Positions 53,282 through 62,409 of a stretch of 64,000 nucleotides of DNA are shown piece by piece. A program made the translations under genes and the position numbers. The notes beneath the pieces were generated by a model that was not told where the DNA came from, did not search any database, and worked only from the letters and a program-made list of their open reading frames with translations. Source of the DNA: Splendidivirga corallicola (GTDB taxonomy: Bacteria; Bacteroidota; Bacteroidia; Cytophagales; Cyclobacteriaceae); the NCBI GenBank assembly GCA_030442035.1, contig JAUJEA010000001.1:248001-312000 (forward strand), given 5' to 3'. Position 1 is the stretch's first letter. The number at the start of each line of letters is the position of its first letter.

Positions 53282-56200
53282 ATGTTTAAAAAGTTTGTTA
53301 ACCTTCGACTTGCTGTACGCATTTCTCTCATTGCGTTGGTGCTTGTTTGTATTTTTGAAACCTCACTCATTGAAACAATTGATCCCTCTCCCACCAAAAA
53401 GGAAATGACCAGGGAAGAATTGATGAATTTACCAAAATATGATAGACCGGATCTTGCGGCGCTTCATGATTTTGAAATGACCAAAGATCCGAATCTTGGT
53501 TATCCCCCCGCTGAACGCAAATTAGTAGCCTATAAGGAAGCCAAGAGAAGGCTAGCGGCCAGAATAGGACCTTTAGGAGCTATCCAGGGAGTCAATTGGG
53601 TAGAACGGGGGCCAGACAATGTCGCAGGCCGAACCAGGGCATTGATGTTCGATCCTAATGATGCGAACAACAGAAAAGTCTGGGCCGGAGGTGTAGGCGG
53701 AGGATTATGGTATAATGATGATATCACCAGTGCCAATCCGAGCTGGACAAACGTTGATGACTTCATGGCCAATTTGGCCATCAGTAGTATTGCCTATGAT
53801 CCCTCAAATACACAAGTGTTTTATTTAGGAACCGGTGAAGGATGGGGGAATTTTGATGCTGTTAGAGGAGCAGGAATATGGAAATCGACTGATGGCGGAA
53901 GTACCTGGAACCAATTGGCAAGTACAGCCAGCGGTAATTTTGATTATGTTCAAAAGATCGTAGTCACCAGTTCCGGTACTGTGATAGCAGCTGTGAGGAA
54001 TGCCAATGCAGCCAACCAGGGTATTATGGTTTCAACTGATGGTGGAACCAGTTGGATGCAGAAAGTGTCAGGAAGAGGTGACGACCTGGAGATAGCAGCC
54101 AATGGGGATATCTATGGTAGTGTCAGGGTTACTGTTACCGGCTCCATCCATAAATCAACGGATAATGGAAGCAACTGGACAGAAATCACCACCATTCCGC
54201 CCAATGGTAGACGAATAGAAATAGCTACGGCCCCATCCAATTCAGATGTTGTTTATGCTGTGGCTTCTGATGGATCGGATGTTGAATGGTTCTCAAGATC
54301 CGGTGATGCCGGTGCCAATTGGTCAAGTGTCACTGTTCCAAATTATATGAATCAAAATTGCACCCTATCTGCTGATGATTTTACGAGAGGGCAGTCATGG
54401 TACGACCTTATATTAGCTGTACACCCGACCGATGAAGATATACTGATTGCCGGTGGCATTGATCTGTACCGATCAGATGATGGCGGACAAAGCTGGGGAG
54501 AGGACGAGGATACTAACGGAACCAATGATGGTAAGCCGGCCTCGTATTGGACCGGAAATTGTAGCAGACCCTATGTACATGCAGATCAGCACAGTATCGT
54601 TTTCAGACCGGGGAATCCCAATGAAGCTATTTTTGGAAATGATGGCGGTGTATTTTATTCAACGGATATTGGTAATTCAAAAACGCCTTCATTCGCTTCA
54701 AAGAATAATGGCTATAATGTAACGCAATTCTATGCCGTGGCTGCGGAAAACGTTGTTACGTCTAACTATTTCTTAGCCGGAGCCCAGGATAACGGAACCC
54801 AACGATTTAACGATACCGGGATCAATTCAACTACGGAAGTAACCGGTGGTGATGGGGCATTCTGTTTTATTGACCAGGACGATCCCACTTTTCAGATTAC
54901 AAGTTATATCGGTAACTCTTATAGAAGGTCTACCAATGGTGGTAATACATTTTCTTCGATCAGCGATGATACCAATACAGGTCGTTTTATTAATCCTGCT
55001 GATTATGATGATGATGCCAACATATTGTATGCCGCGGGTGAAAGCAATCAATACATTAGATACGATGGTATTACTGATGCGGGTAGCACTCCGACAAGTA
55101 CAACCGTTGTCGCTGCATTGGATGGAGAGCAAATATCCCATATAAGGGTTTCTCCTCACACCGATAATCGTATTTTCGTTGGGACCGGTAGTGGCACTAT
55201 ATTCAGAATAGATGATGCTCATACGAATACGCCAACAGTTACGGAAATTACCGGAAATATTGGAGTTGGCGGATATGTGTCATGTATCGAGTTAGGCACT
55301 TCTGATGATCATATCCTATTGACCATGTCGAGTTATGGGATATCGTCAGTTTGGCAAACTACAAGTGGAGGTACTACCTGGCTTGATAAAGAAGGTAATC
55401 TTCCTGATATACCCGTTCGCTGGGCCCTTTACAATCCAGGCGATCTAAATGAAGTATTATTGGCCACAGAGGTAGGTGTATGGTCTACTGATGATATCAG
55501 CGTAAGTTCTCCTGATTGGCAACCCACCAATACCGGCTTAGCCAATGTACGATGTGATATGCTACAGATCAGGTCTGTTGATGCGGTAATCGTAGTAGGT
55601 ACACATGGAAGGGGTATTTTCACTACCGATGCATTTGCCCAGCCTACAGCCAATTTCAGTGCTGACAAGCGACTTACCTATATGAAAGACACCATACAGT
55701 TTTCAGACGGATCCATCCAACCCATGGATGTCTGGAGCTGGAGCTTTGGTGATCAGGAAACATCTACGGAACAAAATCCAAGATATGCTTATACTTCGTC
55801 CGGAGTATTTACTGTTTCACTTTCAATCAATAATGATGATGACACTGAAACCAAAGCAGATTACATCCATATTTTACCTGACAGGTTGATCAACTATTCC
55901 TTGGCTAACGGTGGGAATTTTGAAAGTAATACAAATGATTTTGGTGCATCCAGTTCCGGCGGAACGGCTTTTGAATTGGGTAGTTCCAGCGTTTCCGGGA
56001 AAAACGGAACCACAAGCGGTTCCAACGGTTGGGTAACAGGCCTCACTGATGCGACATATGAAAATAACTCCGAGGCTATTCTTTATACACCCAATTTCAA
56101 TTTCAGTAATGCGGGTAATTATACACTTTCCTTTCAAACCAAATTTGCATTGGAGAACACCTATGACGGATTTATTGTTGAATATTCCACAGACAGAGGT

Positions 56201-57451
56201 AATACCTGGCAAAAATTGAATAACAGCCTGGTAGCAGGTTGGTATAATGTAAACGCTGCCGCTGATAACGCAGTATTTACACCGAGTGAGCCATTTTTCA
56301 GTGGAACAACAAATGGAAACTTTGAGCTGAAGACCACTGATGTTTCAGGACTTGCCGGTAACGACAATGTTGCCTTCCGCTTTGTATTCAGATCAGATGG
56401 TTTATTAACTGATGCTGGTCTTGTTATTGATGATCTCACTATTGTCGGCCCAACAGCAGCAGCATTTAATGCAGATCTTTTGACTGCCTGTACTAATGAT
56501 AGTGTTACTTTCAATAATACTTCTTCAGGCGATATAACCTCGGTGAGCTGGGATTTCGGTGAAGGCGCAAGTCCGGCTACGGCCAATACTTTAGGGCCCC
56601 ACAAAGTCAAATACAATACCACAGGATCAAAAACGGTTAGTTTAACCATTAATGGTGCTGTTGTAGAAGAAAAGACTGATTACATCGAGGTCAATAACAG
56701 CCCTCAAGATATTAACGTGGTTACCCAGGAAACAGAAGTGTGCAGTGGTTCCGGTGTAACACTTACTTTAGAGAACTCCGAAGCGAATGTGAATTATAGA
56801 GTTCATGATGACTCAGACGATACTATTCTGGGTGATTTTGATGGGAATGGAAGTACTATGAATATTACTTTGGGGGCGATCACAACTGCAACAACGTATA
56901 AGATTATTGCCACTTTCCCCACGACCAATTGTGCTACTGAACTGACCGATAAGCTCACGATTACCATCAGGGATAATCCTGAACCAACGGTATCCCAGGA
57001 TTCGGAAGGTATTTTAAGTACCATGACCGCTGATAGCTATCAATGGCTCTTAGAGGGTACCGCTATTACCGGTGCTACCCAACAAACATATGCACCAACG
57101 GCCTTTGGCAATTATTCCGTTGAAGTAACGGTCAATGGTTGTTCAGGGACTTCCGATCCATTCGATGTACCAATTATCACAGGACTTGAGGATCTGGCTC
57201 GTAAGAACATTCAGGTATATCCTAACCCGGGAAGAGGAACATTTTATATCAAAGGAGAAAATCTTATCGGGAATTTATCCATTAAGGTATACAACATAAC
57301 CGGAAAGATATTTTTCAATCAACAGATCCAATCGCGGAAACTAATGGATCAATTTCTGATCGATATCAGCAACGCGCCATCAGGCATGTATTTTGTTGAA
57401 GTTGAAAATAACAAAAGGAAAATTGTAGAAAAAATCAAAAAGATCGATTAA
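53282..57451 (+). CDS. T9SS-secreted beta-propeller (VPS10/BNR-type) protein with PKD domain and type A sorting domain
   Basis: About 1390 residues from ATG 53282 (MFKKFVNLRLAVRISLIALV, a signal peptide); longer frames from 53198 or ATG 53276 are possible. The N-terminal part has the block VERGPDNVAGRTRALMFDPN and many Asp-box/BNR motifs (STDGGSTWN, STDGGTSWM, STDNGSNWT, RSDDGGQSWG), indicating sortilin/VPS10-like propellers. Then a PKD domain (DVWSWSFGDQETSTEQNPRY, about 855-880), a beta-sandwich (MAM/jelly-roll-like), a second PKD-like (SVSWDFGEGASPATANTLGP), Ig-like repeats and a C-terminal type IX sorting domain (IQVYPNPGRGTFYIKG ... PSGMYFVEVENN). Cell-surface or secreted; probably adhesion or a protease-like accessory. 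No catalytic motif recognised. Confidence 0.87.
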   Translation: MFKKFVNLRLAVRISLIALVLVCIFETSLIETIDPSPTKKEMTREELMNLPKYDRPDLAALHDFEMTKDPNLGYPPAERKLVAYKEAKRRLAARIGPLGAIQGVNWVERGPDNVAGRTRALMFDPNDANNRKVWAGGVGGGLWYNDDITSANPSWTNVDDFMANLAISSIAYDPSNTQVFYLGTGEGWGNFDAVRGAGIWKSTDGGSTWNQLASTASGNFDYVQKIVVTSSGTVIAAVRNANAANQGIMVSTDGGTSWMQKVSGRGDDLEIAANGDIYGSVRVTVTGSIHKSTDNGSNWTEITTIPPNGRRIEIATAPSNSDVVYAVASDGSDVEWFSRSGDAGANWSSVTVPNYMNQNCTLSADDFTRGQSWYDLILAVHPTDEDILIAGGIDLYRSDDGGQSWGEDEDTNGTNDGKPASYWTGNCSRPYVHADQHSIVFRPGNPNEAIFGNDGGVFYSTDIGNSKTPSFASKNNGYNVTQFYAVAAENVVTSNYFLAGAQDNGTQRFNDTGINSTTEVTGGDGAFCFIDQDDPTFQITSYIGNSYRRSTNGGNTFSSISDDTNTGRFINPADYDDDANILYAAGESNQYIRYDGITDAGSTPTSTTVVAALDGEQISHIRVSPHTDNRIFVGTGSGTIFRIDDAHTNTPTVTEITGNIGVGGYVSCIELGTSDDHILLTMSSYGISSVWQTTSGGTTWLDKEGNLPDIPVRWALYNPGDLNEVLLATEVGVWSTDDISVSSPDWQPTNTGLANVRCDMLQIRSVDAVIVVGTHGRGIFTTDAFAQPTANFSADKRLTYMKDTIQFSDGSIQPMDVWSWSFGDQETSTEQNPRYAYTSSGVFTVSLSINNDDDTETKADYIHILPDRLINYSLANGGNFESNTNDFGASSSGGTAFELGSSSVSGKNGTTSGSNGWVTGLTDATYENNSEAILYTPNFNFSNAGNYTLSFQTKFALENTYDGFIVEYSTDRGNTWQKLNNSLVAGWYNVNAAADNAVFTPSEPFFSGTTNGNFELKTTDVSGLAGNDNVAFRFVFRSDGLLTDAGLVIDDLTIVGPTAAAFNADLLTACTNDSVTFNNTSSGDITSVSWDFGEGASPATANTLGPHKVKYNTTGSKTVSLTINGAVVEEKTDYIEVNNSPQDINVVTQETEVCSGSGVTLTLENSEANVNYRVHDDSDDTILGDFDGNGSTMNITLGAITTATTYKIIATFPTTNCATELTDKLTITIRDNPEPTVSQDSEGILSTMTADSYQWLLEGTAITGATQQTYAPTAFGNYSVEVTVNGCSGTSDPFDVPIITGLEDLARKNIQVYPNPGRGTFYIKGENLIGNLSIKVYNITGKIFFNQQIQSRKLMDQFLIDISNAPSGMYFVEVENNKRKIVEKIKKID

Positions 57452-57510
57452 TATAGGCATTGATAATGTTTTTAAATTAAGCCTAAAGATTATCACAAGG
57501 AACAGCCTGT

Positions 57511-57597
57511 CCCGAGAATCGGGAAAGCGATATCATTCAATTAAGTAAGCTTGATGACGAAGGAGATTGCTACACTTCGCTCGCAGTGACACTGTTG
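57511..57597. repeat. REP-like intergenic repeat
   Basis: A small CCCGAGAATCGGG hairpin (57511-57523), then at 57552-57597 the string GATGACGAAGGAGATTGCTA followed by CACTTCGCTCGCAGTGACAC, which resembles the dispersed GTCACTGCGAGCGAAG / CAATCTCCTTCGTC repeats common in many bacterial genomes. Confidence 0.5.
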
Positions 57598-57619
57598 CTT
57601 AACCAAACGGCAGTAAATG

Positions 57620-57652
57620 TTGAATTACGAATTTTGAATTACGAATTACGAT
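57620..57652. repeat. AT-rich tandem GAATTACGA words
   Basis: TGAATTACGAATTTTGAATT followed by ACGAATTACGA: three overlapping copies of GAATTACGA or close variants. Confidence 0.45.
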
Positions 57653-57716
57653 TGGAGCAAAACTTTAACACAATTTTTAGGACAATAAATTCTGTTCTAT
57701 CTTTAAAAAACTTACG

Positions 57717-58133
57717 ATGAAAACTAAATTTAATATACCACTACTATTGTGTCTTTTCATGGCTTGTACCCAAAACAATGTAGGGACCTCACAAACACCC
57801 GATAATTATAAATCTATTGCCAAATCAAAGTTGGGTGATGACGCAAAATTCAACCTAAGTCCTGAAGAGTCCTACGTGCTTTGCCTGAAGGAAACCAAGG
57901 GAAGTGTAAATCAACCTCAAAATCATATTAAGTTTTTTGTGTACGATCTAAATAGCAAATTGGTGGTTTACGAAAATGCGATTGATAATGCCACCGTCAA
58001 ATGGCACAGCGATGATCAACTGGAAATCTATCGAATACCCGGCATTATGAAGGAAGGCACCTCTGCAGATGATTATACCAAAATCTATGATGTGAAGACC
58101 GGGAAAAGTGTAGCTAAGAGTCAATTGAAATAA
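57717..58133 (+). CDS. Small unknown lipoprotein
   Basis: 138 residues. Lipobox LFMACTQ (Cys about 17). Remainder beta-rich, with one further cysteine (SYVLCLKETK) and the stretch IKFFVYDLNSKLVVYENAID, then a DDQLEIYRIPGIMKEG block. Looks like an independent periplasmic or outer-membrane lipoprotein. No family recognised; flanked by repeat-rich spacers. Confidence 0.72.
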   Translation: MKTKFNIPLLLCLFMACTQNNVGTSQTPDNYKSIAKSKLGDDAKFNLSPEESYVLCLKETKGSVNQPQNHIKFFVYDLNSKLVVYENAIDNATVKWHSDDQLEIYRIPGIMKEGTSADDYTKIYDVKTGKSVAKSQLK

Positions 58134-58176
58134 AGCACATTAACAAATCATTTCCATTGAGATTTTAGGCTTTGAA

Positions 58177-58269
58177 AGTTTTGAGTTTTTAGTTTTGAGT
58201 TTTTAGTTAAAGCTGATAGTAAAATTCACTTACATACTTATCCACTTTAACACTTAAATACTTTAACAC
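58177..58269. repeat. AT-rich tandem repeat and second copy of the 25-base repeat
   Basis: 58177-58208 holds AGTTTTGAGTTTTT twice. 58245-58269 is an exact match to 53062-53086. Confidence 0.5.
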
Positions 58270-58271
58270 TC

Positions 58272-58976
58272 CTAAAGAATCGGTTCCAGAATTTTCCAGA
58301 CGTTTTCGGCAATTATCTTGTGTCCCTCTTCCGTAGGGTGAATTCCATCGGGTTGGTTCAGTGAGGGTATCCCTCCAACATTCTCCAGTAGGAAAGGGAT
58401 AAGGGCCAATTCATTCTTATTGGCTATTTCTTCAAATATTCCTTTAAATTCAGTGGTATAATCTGCTCCCATGTTTGGAGGAATTTGCATACCTGCCAAA
58501 ACAATTTTCGCTTCGGGATACTTTTTCCCGACCTTATCAATGATCTGTTGAAGGTTCTTTTTAGTTTCAGACACTTTTATACCCCTTAGTCCATCGTTTC
58601 CTCCCAATTCCAAAATAAAAATGTCTATCTCTTGTCGCAATACCCAATCAATGCGTGTATTACCGCTGGCTGTTGTTTCTCCGCTTAAGCCAGCATTGAT
58701 CACATTATAGCTCATTCCTAAAGCATTGATTTTCTCCTGAATAAGTGCAGGGAATGCCTGTGTAAGCTCTAATCCATATCCGGCGGTCAGGCTGTTGCCA
58801 AAGAAAACAATGGTCTTTTCATCTTTTTCCTTAGTGACCTGATGATCATTTTCTTCCAGCAAAAGGCCTTGCTCCTCTTCCGATCCCTTGGATGACTCAT
58901 TACTACAGGAAGTGACAAACGCCACACTTAATATAAAGAAAAACAGAAACAGGTATTGTCTGCGTGTTAATATCAT
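58272..58976 (-). CDS. tesA: Lipoprotein SGNH esterase/lysophospholipase (TesA-like)
   Basis: 234 residues. Lipobox VTSC (Cys24), a 30-residue linker, then the SGNH-hydrolase fold: block I FFGNSLTAGYG with nucleophile Ser62 (the family usually has GDS), block II NAGLSGETTASG, block III LGGNDGLRG, block V DGIHPTEEGH with Asp210 and His213. This is the TesA/arylesterase group, hydrolysing acyl esters or thioesters in the periplasm. The lipoprotein anchor differs from soluble E. coli TesA. Divergent from the ybbA-like gene across a 150-base gap, the same relation as tesA and ybbA in E. coli. Confidence 0.88.
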   Translation of the reverse strand: MILTRRQYLFLFFFILSVAFVTSCSNESSKGSEEEQGLLLEENDHQVTKEKDEKTIVFFGNSLTAGYGLELTQAFPALIQEKINALGMSYNVINAGLSGETTASGNTRIDWVLRQEIDIFILELGGNDGLRGIKVSETKKNLQQIIDKVGKKYPEAKIVLAGMQIPPNMGADYTTEFKGIFEEIANKNELALIPFLLENVGGIPSLNQPDGIHPTEEGHKIIAENVWKILEPIL

Positions 58977-59126
58977 ATTCAGTTTATTCTTTTATAACCA
59001 TTCAAAAAATGTGATAACCTTTTACTAGGAAAAACATTGGCTTTATACCAATTTACAAACATGTTTGGTAACTAACCGTTTTATTTACGAAGTTAAATAA
59101 ATGGATGGTATTTCTTTTTTTATTGA

Positions 59127-59819
59127 ATGAATATGTCAAATATATTAAGCGTACAAAACTTAAGCAAAACCTATAAAAGCGGCAACCGGGAGTTAACGGT
59201 GTTGGATGATGTAAATTTCACGATCAAAGAAGGCGACACATTCTCTATTGTAGGACCCTCCGGAAGTGGAAAAACAACATTGTTGGGTTTGTGTGCCGGA
59301 TTGGATAGAGCTTCGTCCGGCTCAGTGGTGTTAAACAATATTGTGTTAGATAAACTGACTGAAGATGAAAGAGCCTATGTCAGAAATCAGTATGTAGGTT
59401 TTATTTTTCAAAATTTTCAACTGATCCCCACTTTGACTGCTTTGGAAAATGTGATGGTGCCGTTAGAGCTTAGAGGTGAGCGAAACGTAAAAAAACAATC
59501 CCTGCAACTTTTGGAAAGGGTTGGACTGGGAGACAGACATCATCACTATCCCGCTCAGCTATCTGGGGGTGAACAGCAAAGAGTCTCGCTGGCAAGGGCT
59601 TTTTCCAATAATCCAAAAATTTTGTTTGCTGATGAACCAACTGGAAATCTGGATGAAGAGACAAGCGAAAAAGTTGAAAAGTTGATCTTTGACCTCAACA
59701 GGGAGTCCGGCACTACTTTGGTTTTAGTAACCCATGATTTGGAACTTGCTGAAAGGACTAACAGGATCATAAGGCTGAGAGGTGGCAAGGTGGTATCGGA
59801 TGAGCCTGTCCAGGTATGA
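59127..59819 (+). CDS. ybbA: ABC transporter ATP-binding protein (YbbA/LolD type)
   Basis: 230 residues of MacB/LolD-type ATPase: Walker A GPSGSGKTT with Lys49, Q-loop IFQNFQLIPTLTALENVMVP, signature LSGGEQQR, Walker B ILFADEPTGNLD, H-loop LVLVTHDLELAERTNRII. It powers the FtsX-like permease encoded 34 bases downstream. The group is thought to move hydrophobic substrates or lipids out of the inner membrane. ATG 59127 or the third codon ATG 59133 can be the start. Operon and divergent tesA match the E. coli ybbA-ybbP-tesA arrangement. Confidence 0.92.
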   Translation: MNMSNILSVQNLSKTYKSGNRELTVLDDVNFTIKEGDTFSIVGPSGSGKTTLLGLCAGLDRASSGSVVLNNIVLDKLTEDERAYVRNQYVGFIFQNFQLIPTLTALENVMVPLELRGERNVKKQSLQLLERVGLGDRHHHYPAQLSGGEQQRVSLARAFSNNPKILFADEPTGNLDEETSEKVEKLIFDLNRESGTTLVLVTHDLELAERTNRIIRLRGGKVVSDEPVQV

Positions 59820-59853
59820 TTTCTGACATTCTATGTTAGATCCAAACATTTAA

Positions 59854-62409
59854 ATGATTAACATGCGATCAAAATTCTCAATATTCGACAGATGGTTATG
59901 GCAAATGGCCTGGAGGGATAGCCGGAAGACCAGAGGGCGCCTCATTTTATTTACCTCTTCGATCATCCTTGGTATAGCTGCTCTTGTGGCCATTAATTCC
60001 TTCAGACAAAACCTGAATCGAGATATTAATCGCCAGGCGAAAGAAATTCTGGGAGCAGATTTGGTATTATCCAATACCCGTCCCGTAGATGATTCGGTTC
60101 AGTTATTCTTGGATTCAATAGGAGGAACGGTTGTCCATGAAAGAAGCTTTGCTTCTATGGTTTTTTTCCCAAAGACATCAGAGACCAGATTGGTCCAGGT
60201 ACGCGCGCTAGGTGGTGATTTTCCATTCTATGGCAACCTGGAAACTACTCCGGAAAATGCTTCCAGACACTTTCGGGAAAACAGAAATGCCTTAGTGGAT
60301 AATGGACTTTTGCTACAGTTCGATTCAAAGCCAGGTGATTCAATTAAGGTTGGTAATCAAACTTTTTATATTGAAGCTAGTCTTGAAAAGGCGCCTGGTC
60401 AAAATGGAATTGCAGCTATAGCTGCCGCTCCAGTATACATTCCTTTACGATATCTCGAATCTACGGGCCTGGAACAAAAAGGCAGCAGAATAAGATACCG
60501 GTATTACCTGAAGTTAGCCGATGACACGGATGTAGAGGCTCTTGCTGAAGAGGTAAAACCCAGGTTAAGAAAAGATGGCTGGCAAGTCAGTACCGTTGAG
60601 AGTACTAAAAGAGGCCTGGGCAACGCATTTGAAAATCTCACTAAATTTTTAAATTTAGTCGCTTTTGTGGCACTCCTTTTAGGCTGCGTAGGTGTAGCGA
60701 GCGCTGTACATATTTATGTTAAAGAAAAGCTTGGCACTGTGGCTATCCTCAGATGTCTGGGATTAAAAGGTGCTCAGGCTTTCATTATCTATCTTATCCA
60801 AATTGTGGTTATGGGATTTCTAGGATCCCTGATCGGTTCACTCATCGGAACGTTGGTGCAAACAGCTTTGCCCGAAGTATTAAAAGATTTTCTCCCAATA
60901 GAAATCACTTTTGGTATTTCCTGGATAGCCATACTTGAAGGTATTGGTACCGGATTATTCATATCCATTTTATTTGCTTTATCGCCTCTGCTCACCATTA
61001 GAAAAGTATCACCATTATATACTTTAAGAGCCTCTTTTGAAAAGCATGAGGCGAAAAGAGATCTTCTCCGCTGGTTTATCTATTTATTGATCGTGCTATT
61101 CATTTATGGCTTTTCCTATTTGCAAATGGGCAAATGGCTTGATGCTTTGTTTTTCTGCCTTGCACTTGGTATTTCATTTTTACTGCTACTGGGTGTAGGT
61201 CGGTTGATCATGTGGCTTGTAAGAAAGTATTTCCCTGTTTCGTGGAATTTTGTTTGGAGGCAAAGTCTGGCCAATTTATATAGGCCTCACAACCAAACAC
61301 TGATATTAATTGTATCGGTAGGTCTTGGAACCGCGTTGATCACCACGCTGTATTTTGTACAAAGCTTGTTATTACAACAAGTTTCGTTGTCCAGTGTAGG
61401 GAATCAACCGAATATGGTTGTATTCGATATCCAAAGTGCTCAGAAAGATGAAATAGGCAATCTGACAAAAACATTCGGTTTACCGGTCATTCAGGAAGTG
61501 CCGGTTGTGACGATGCGTTTGATGGAAATCAATGGCAAAGCGCGGGAAGAAATTGAAAAAGACAGTACTAATCAAACTCCCCGATGGGCCTTTAACAGAG
61601 AATACCGGGTAACCTATCGGGAACAATTGATAGATTCGGAGAAATCTATAGAAGGAGAGTGGAAAGGCAAGGTTGAAGAAGGCGTAGAAGTCGTTCCCAT
61701 TTCCCTGGATGAAGGCTATGCCGAGGGCATGAAAGTAGAGATTGGAGATACACTCACTTTCAATGTGCAAGGCGCCATTATTAAAACAAAAGTTGGTCAT
61801 CTAAGAGACATCGAATGGAATAGGGTGCAAACAAATTTCCTGGTCCTGTTTCCAACAGGCGTCCTGGAAAGTGCACCTCAATTTCATGTGTTAATGACAC
61901 GAGTTAGTGATCCGACAGCCTCTGCCAAATTCCAACGAACGTTGGTCCAAAGTTTTCCCAATGTTTCTATCATCGATTTGGGGCTGATCCTTTCCACGAT
62001 CGATGAAATATTAGACAAAGTCTCATTTGTAATTCGTTTCATGGCTTTGTTCAGCATTGTAACAGGGTTCTTTGTGTTGTTCAGTTCTGTTGTACTAAGC
62101 AAATTTCAGCGTATTCAGGAAAGTGTCTTGTTGAGAACGATCGGTGCTAATAGAAAGCACATTGTTTTTATTACCTCACTGGAATATTTCTTTTTAGGAA
62201 GTCTGGGAGCAGCCACCGGTATTATTCTGTCGCTATTGTCAAGCTGGGCCCTTGCTTATTTCAGTTTTGAATCAACTTTTGTTCCCAATCCACTACCTAT
62301 GGTAGTCGTATACGTGGTCATCACAACGCTTACTGTTCTTATTGGTGTCCTGAACAGCAGGGAAGTTCTCAACAAACCTCCCCTGGAAGTATTGCGAAAG
62401 GAGGTCTAG
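59854..62409 (+). CDS. ybbP: FtsX-like ABC transporter permease (YbbP type)
   Basis: 851 residues. First TM at about 30-48 (LILFTSSIILGIAALVAINS), a large periplasmic MacB-like domain, an FtsX TM block (LVAFVALLLGCVGVASAVHI and IIYLIQIVVMGFLGSLIGSL), then a central TM group, a second periplasmic domain and the final FtsX block (VIRFMALFSIVTGFFVLFSS to PLPMVVVYVVITTLTVLIG). Ten TM helices fit the type VII ABC permeases. Works with the ATPase encoded upstream. MINMRSK at 59854 is the start; Met4 (59863) is an alternative. Its stop overlaps the convergent Gfo/Idh gene by 4 bases. Confidence 0.92.
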   Translation: MINMRSKFSIFDRWLWQMAWRDSRKTRGRLILFTSSIILGIAALVAINSFRQNLNRDINRQAKEILGADLVLSNTRPVDDSVQLFLDSIGGTVVHERSFASMVFFPKTSETRLVQVRALGGDFPFYGNLETTPENASRHFRENRNALVDNGLLLQFDSKPGDSIKVGNQTFYIEASLEKAPGQNGIAAIAAAPVYIPLRYLESTGLEQKGSRIRYRYYLKLADDTDVEALAEEVKPRLRKDGWQVSTVESTKRGLGNAFENLTKFLNLVAFVALLLGCVGVASAVHIYVKEKLGTVAILRCLGLKGAQAFIIYLIQIVVMGFLGSLIGSLIGTLVQTALPEVLKDFLPIEITFGISWIAILEGIGTGLFISILFALSPLLTIRKVSPLYTLRASFEKHEAKRDLLRWFIYLLIVLFIYGFSYLQMGKWLDALFFCLALGISFLLLLGVGRLIMWLVRKYFPVSWNFVWRQSLANLYRPHNQTLILIVSVGLGTALITTLYFVQSLLLQQVSLSSVGNQPNMVVFDIQSAQKDEIGNLTKTFGLPVIQEVPVVTMRLMEINGKAREEIEKDSTNQTPRWAFNREYRVTYREQLIDSEKSIEGEWKGKVEEGVEVVPISLDEGYAEGMKVEIGDTLTFNVQGAIIKTKVGHLRDIEWNRVQTNFLVLFPTGVLESAPQFHVLMTRVSDPTASAKFQRTLVQSFPNVSIIDLGLILSTIDEILDKVSFVIRFMALFSIVTGFFVLFSSVVLSKFQRIQESVLLRTIGANRKHIVFITSLEYFFLGSLGAATGIILSLLSSWALAYFSFESTFVPNPLPMVVVYVVITTLTVLIGVLNSREVLNKPPLEVLRKEV

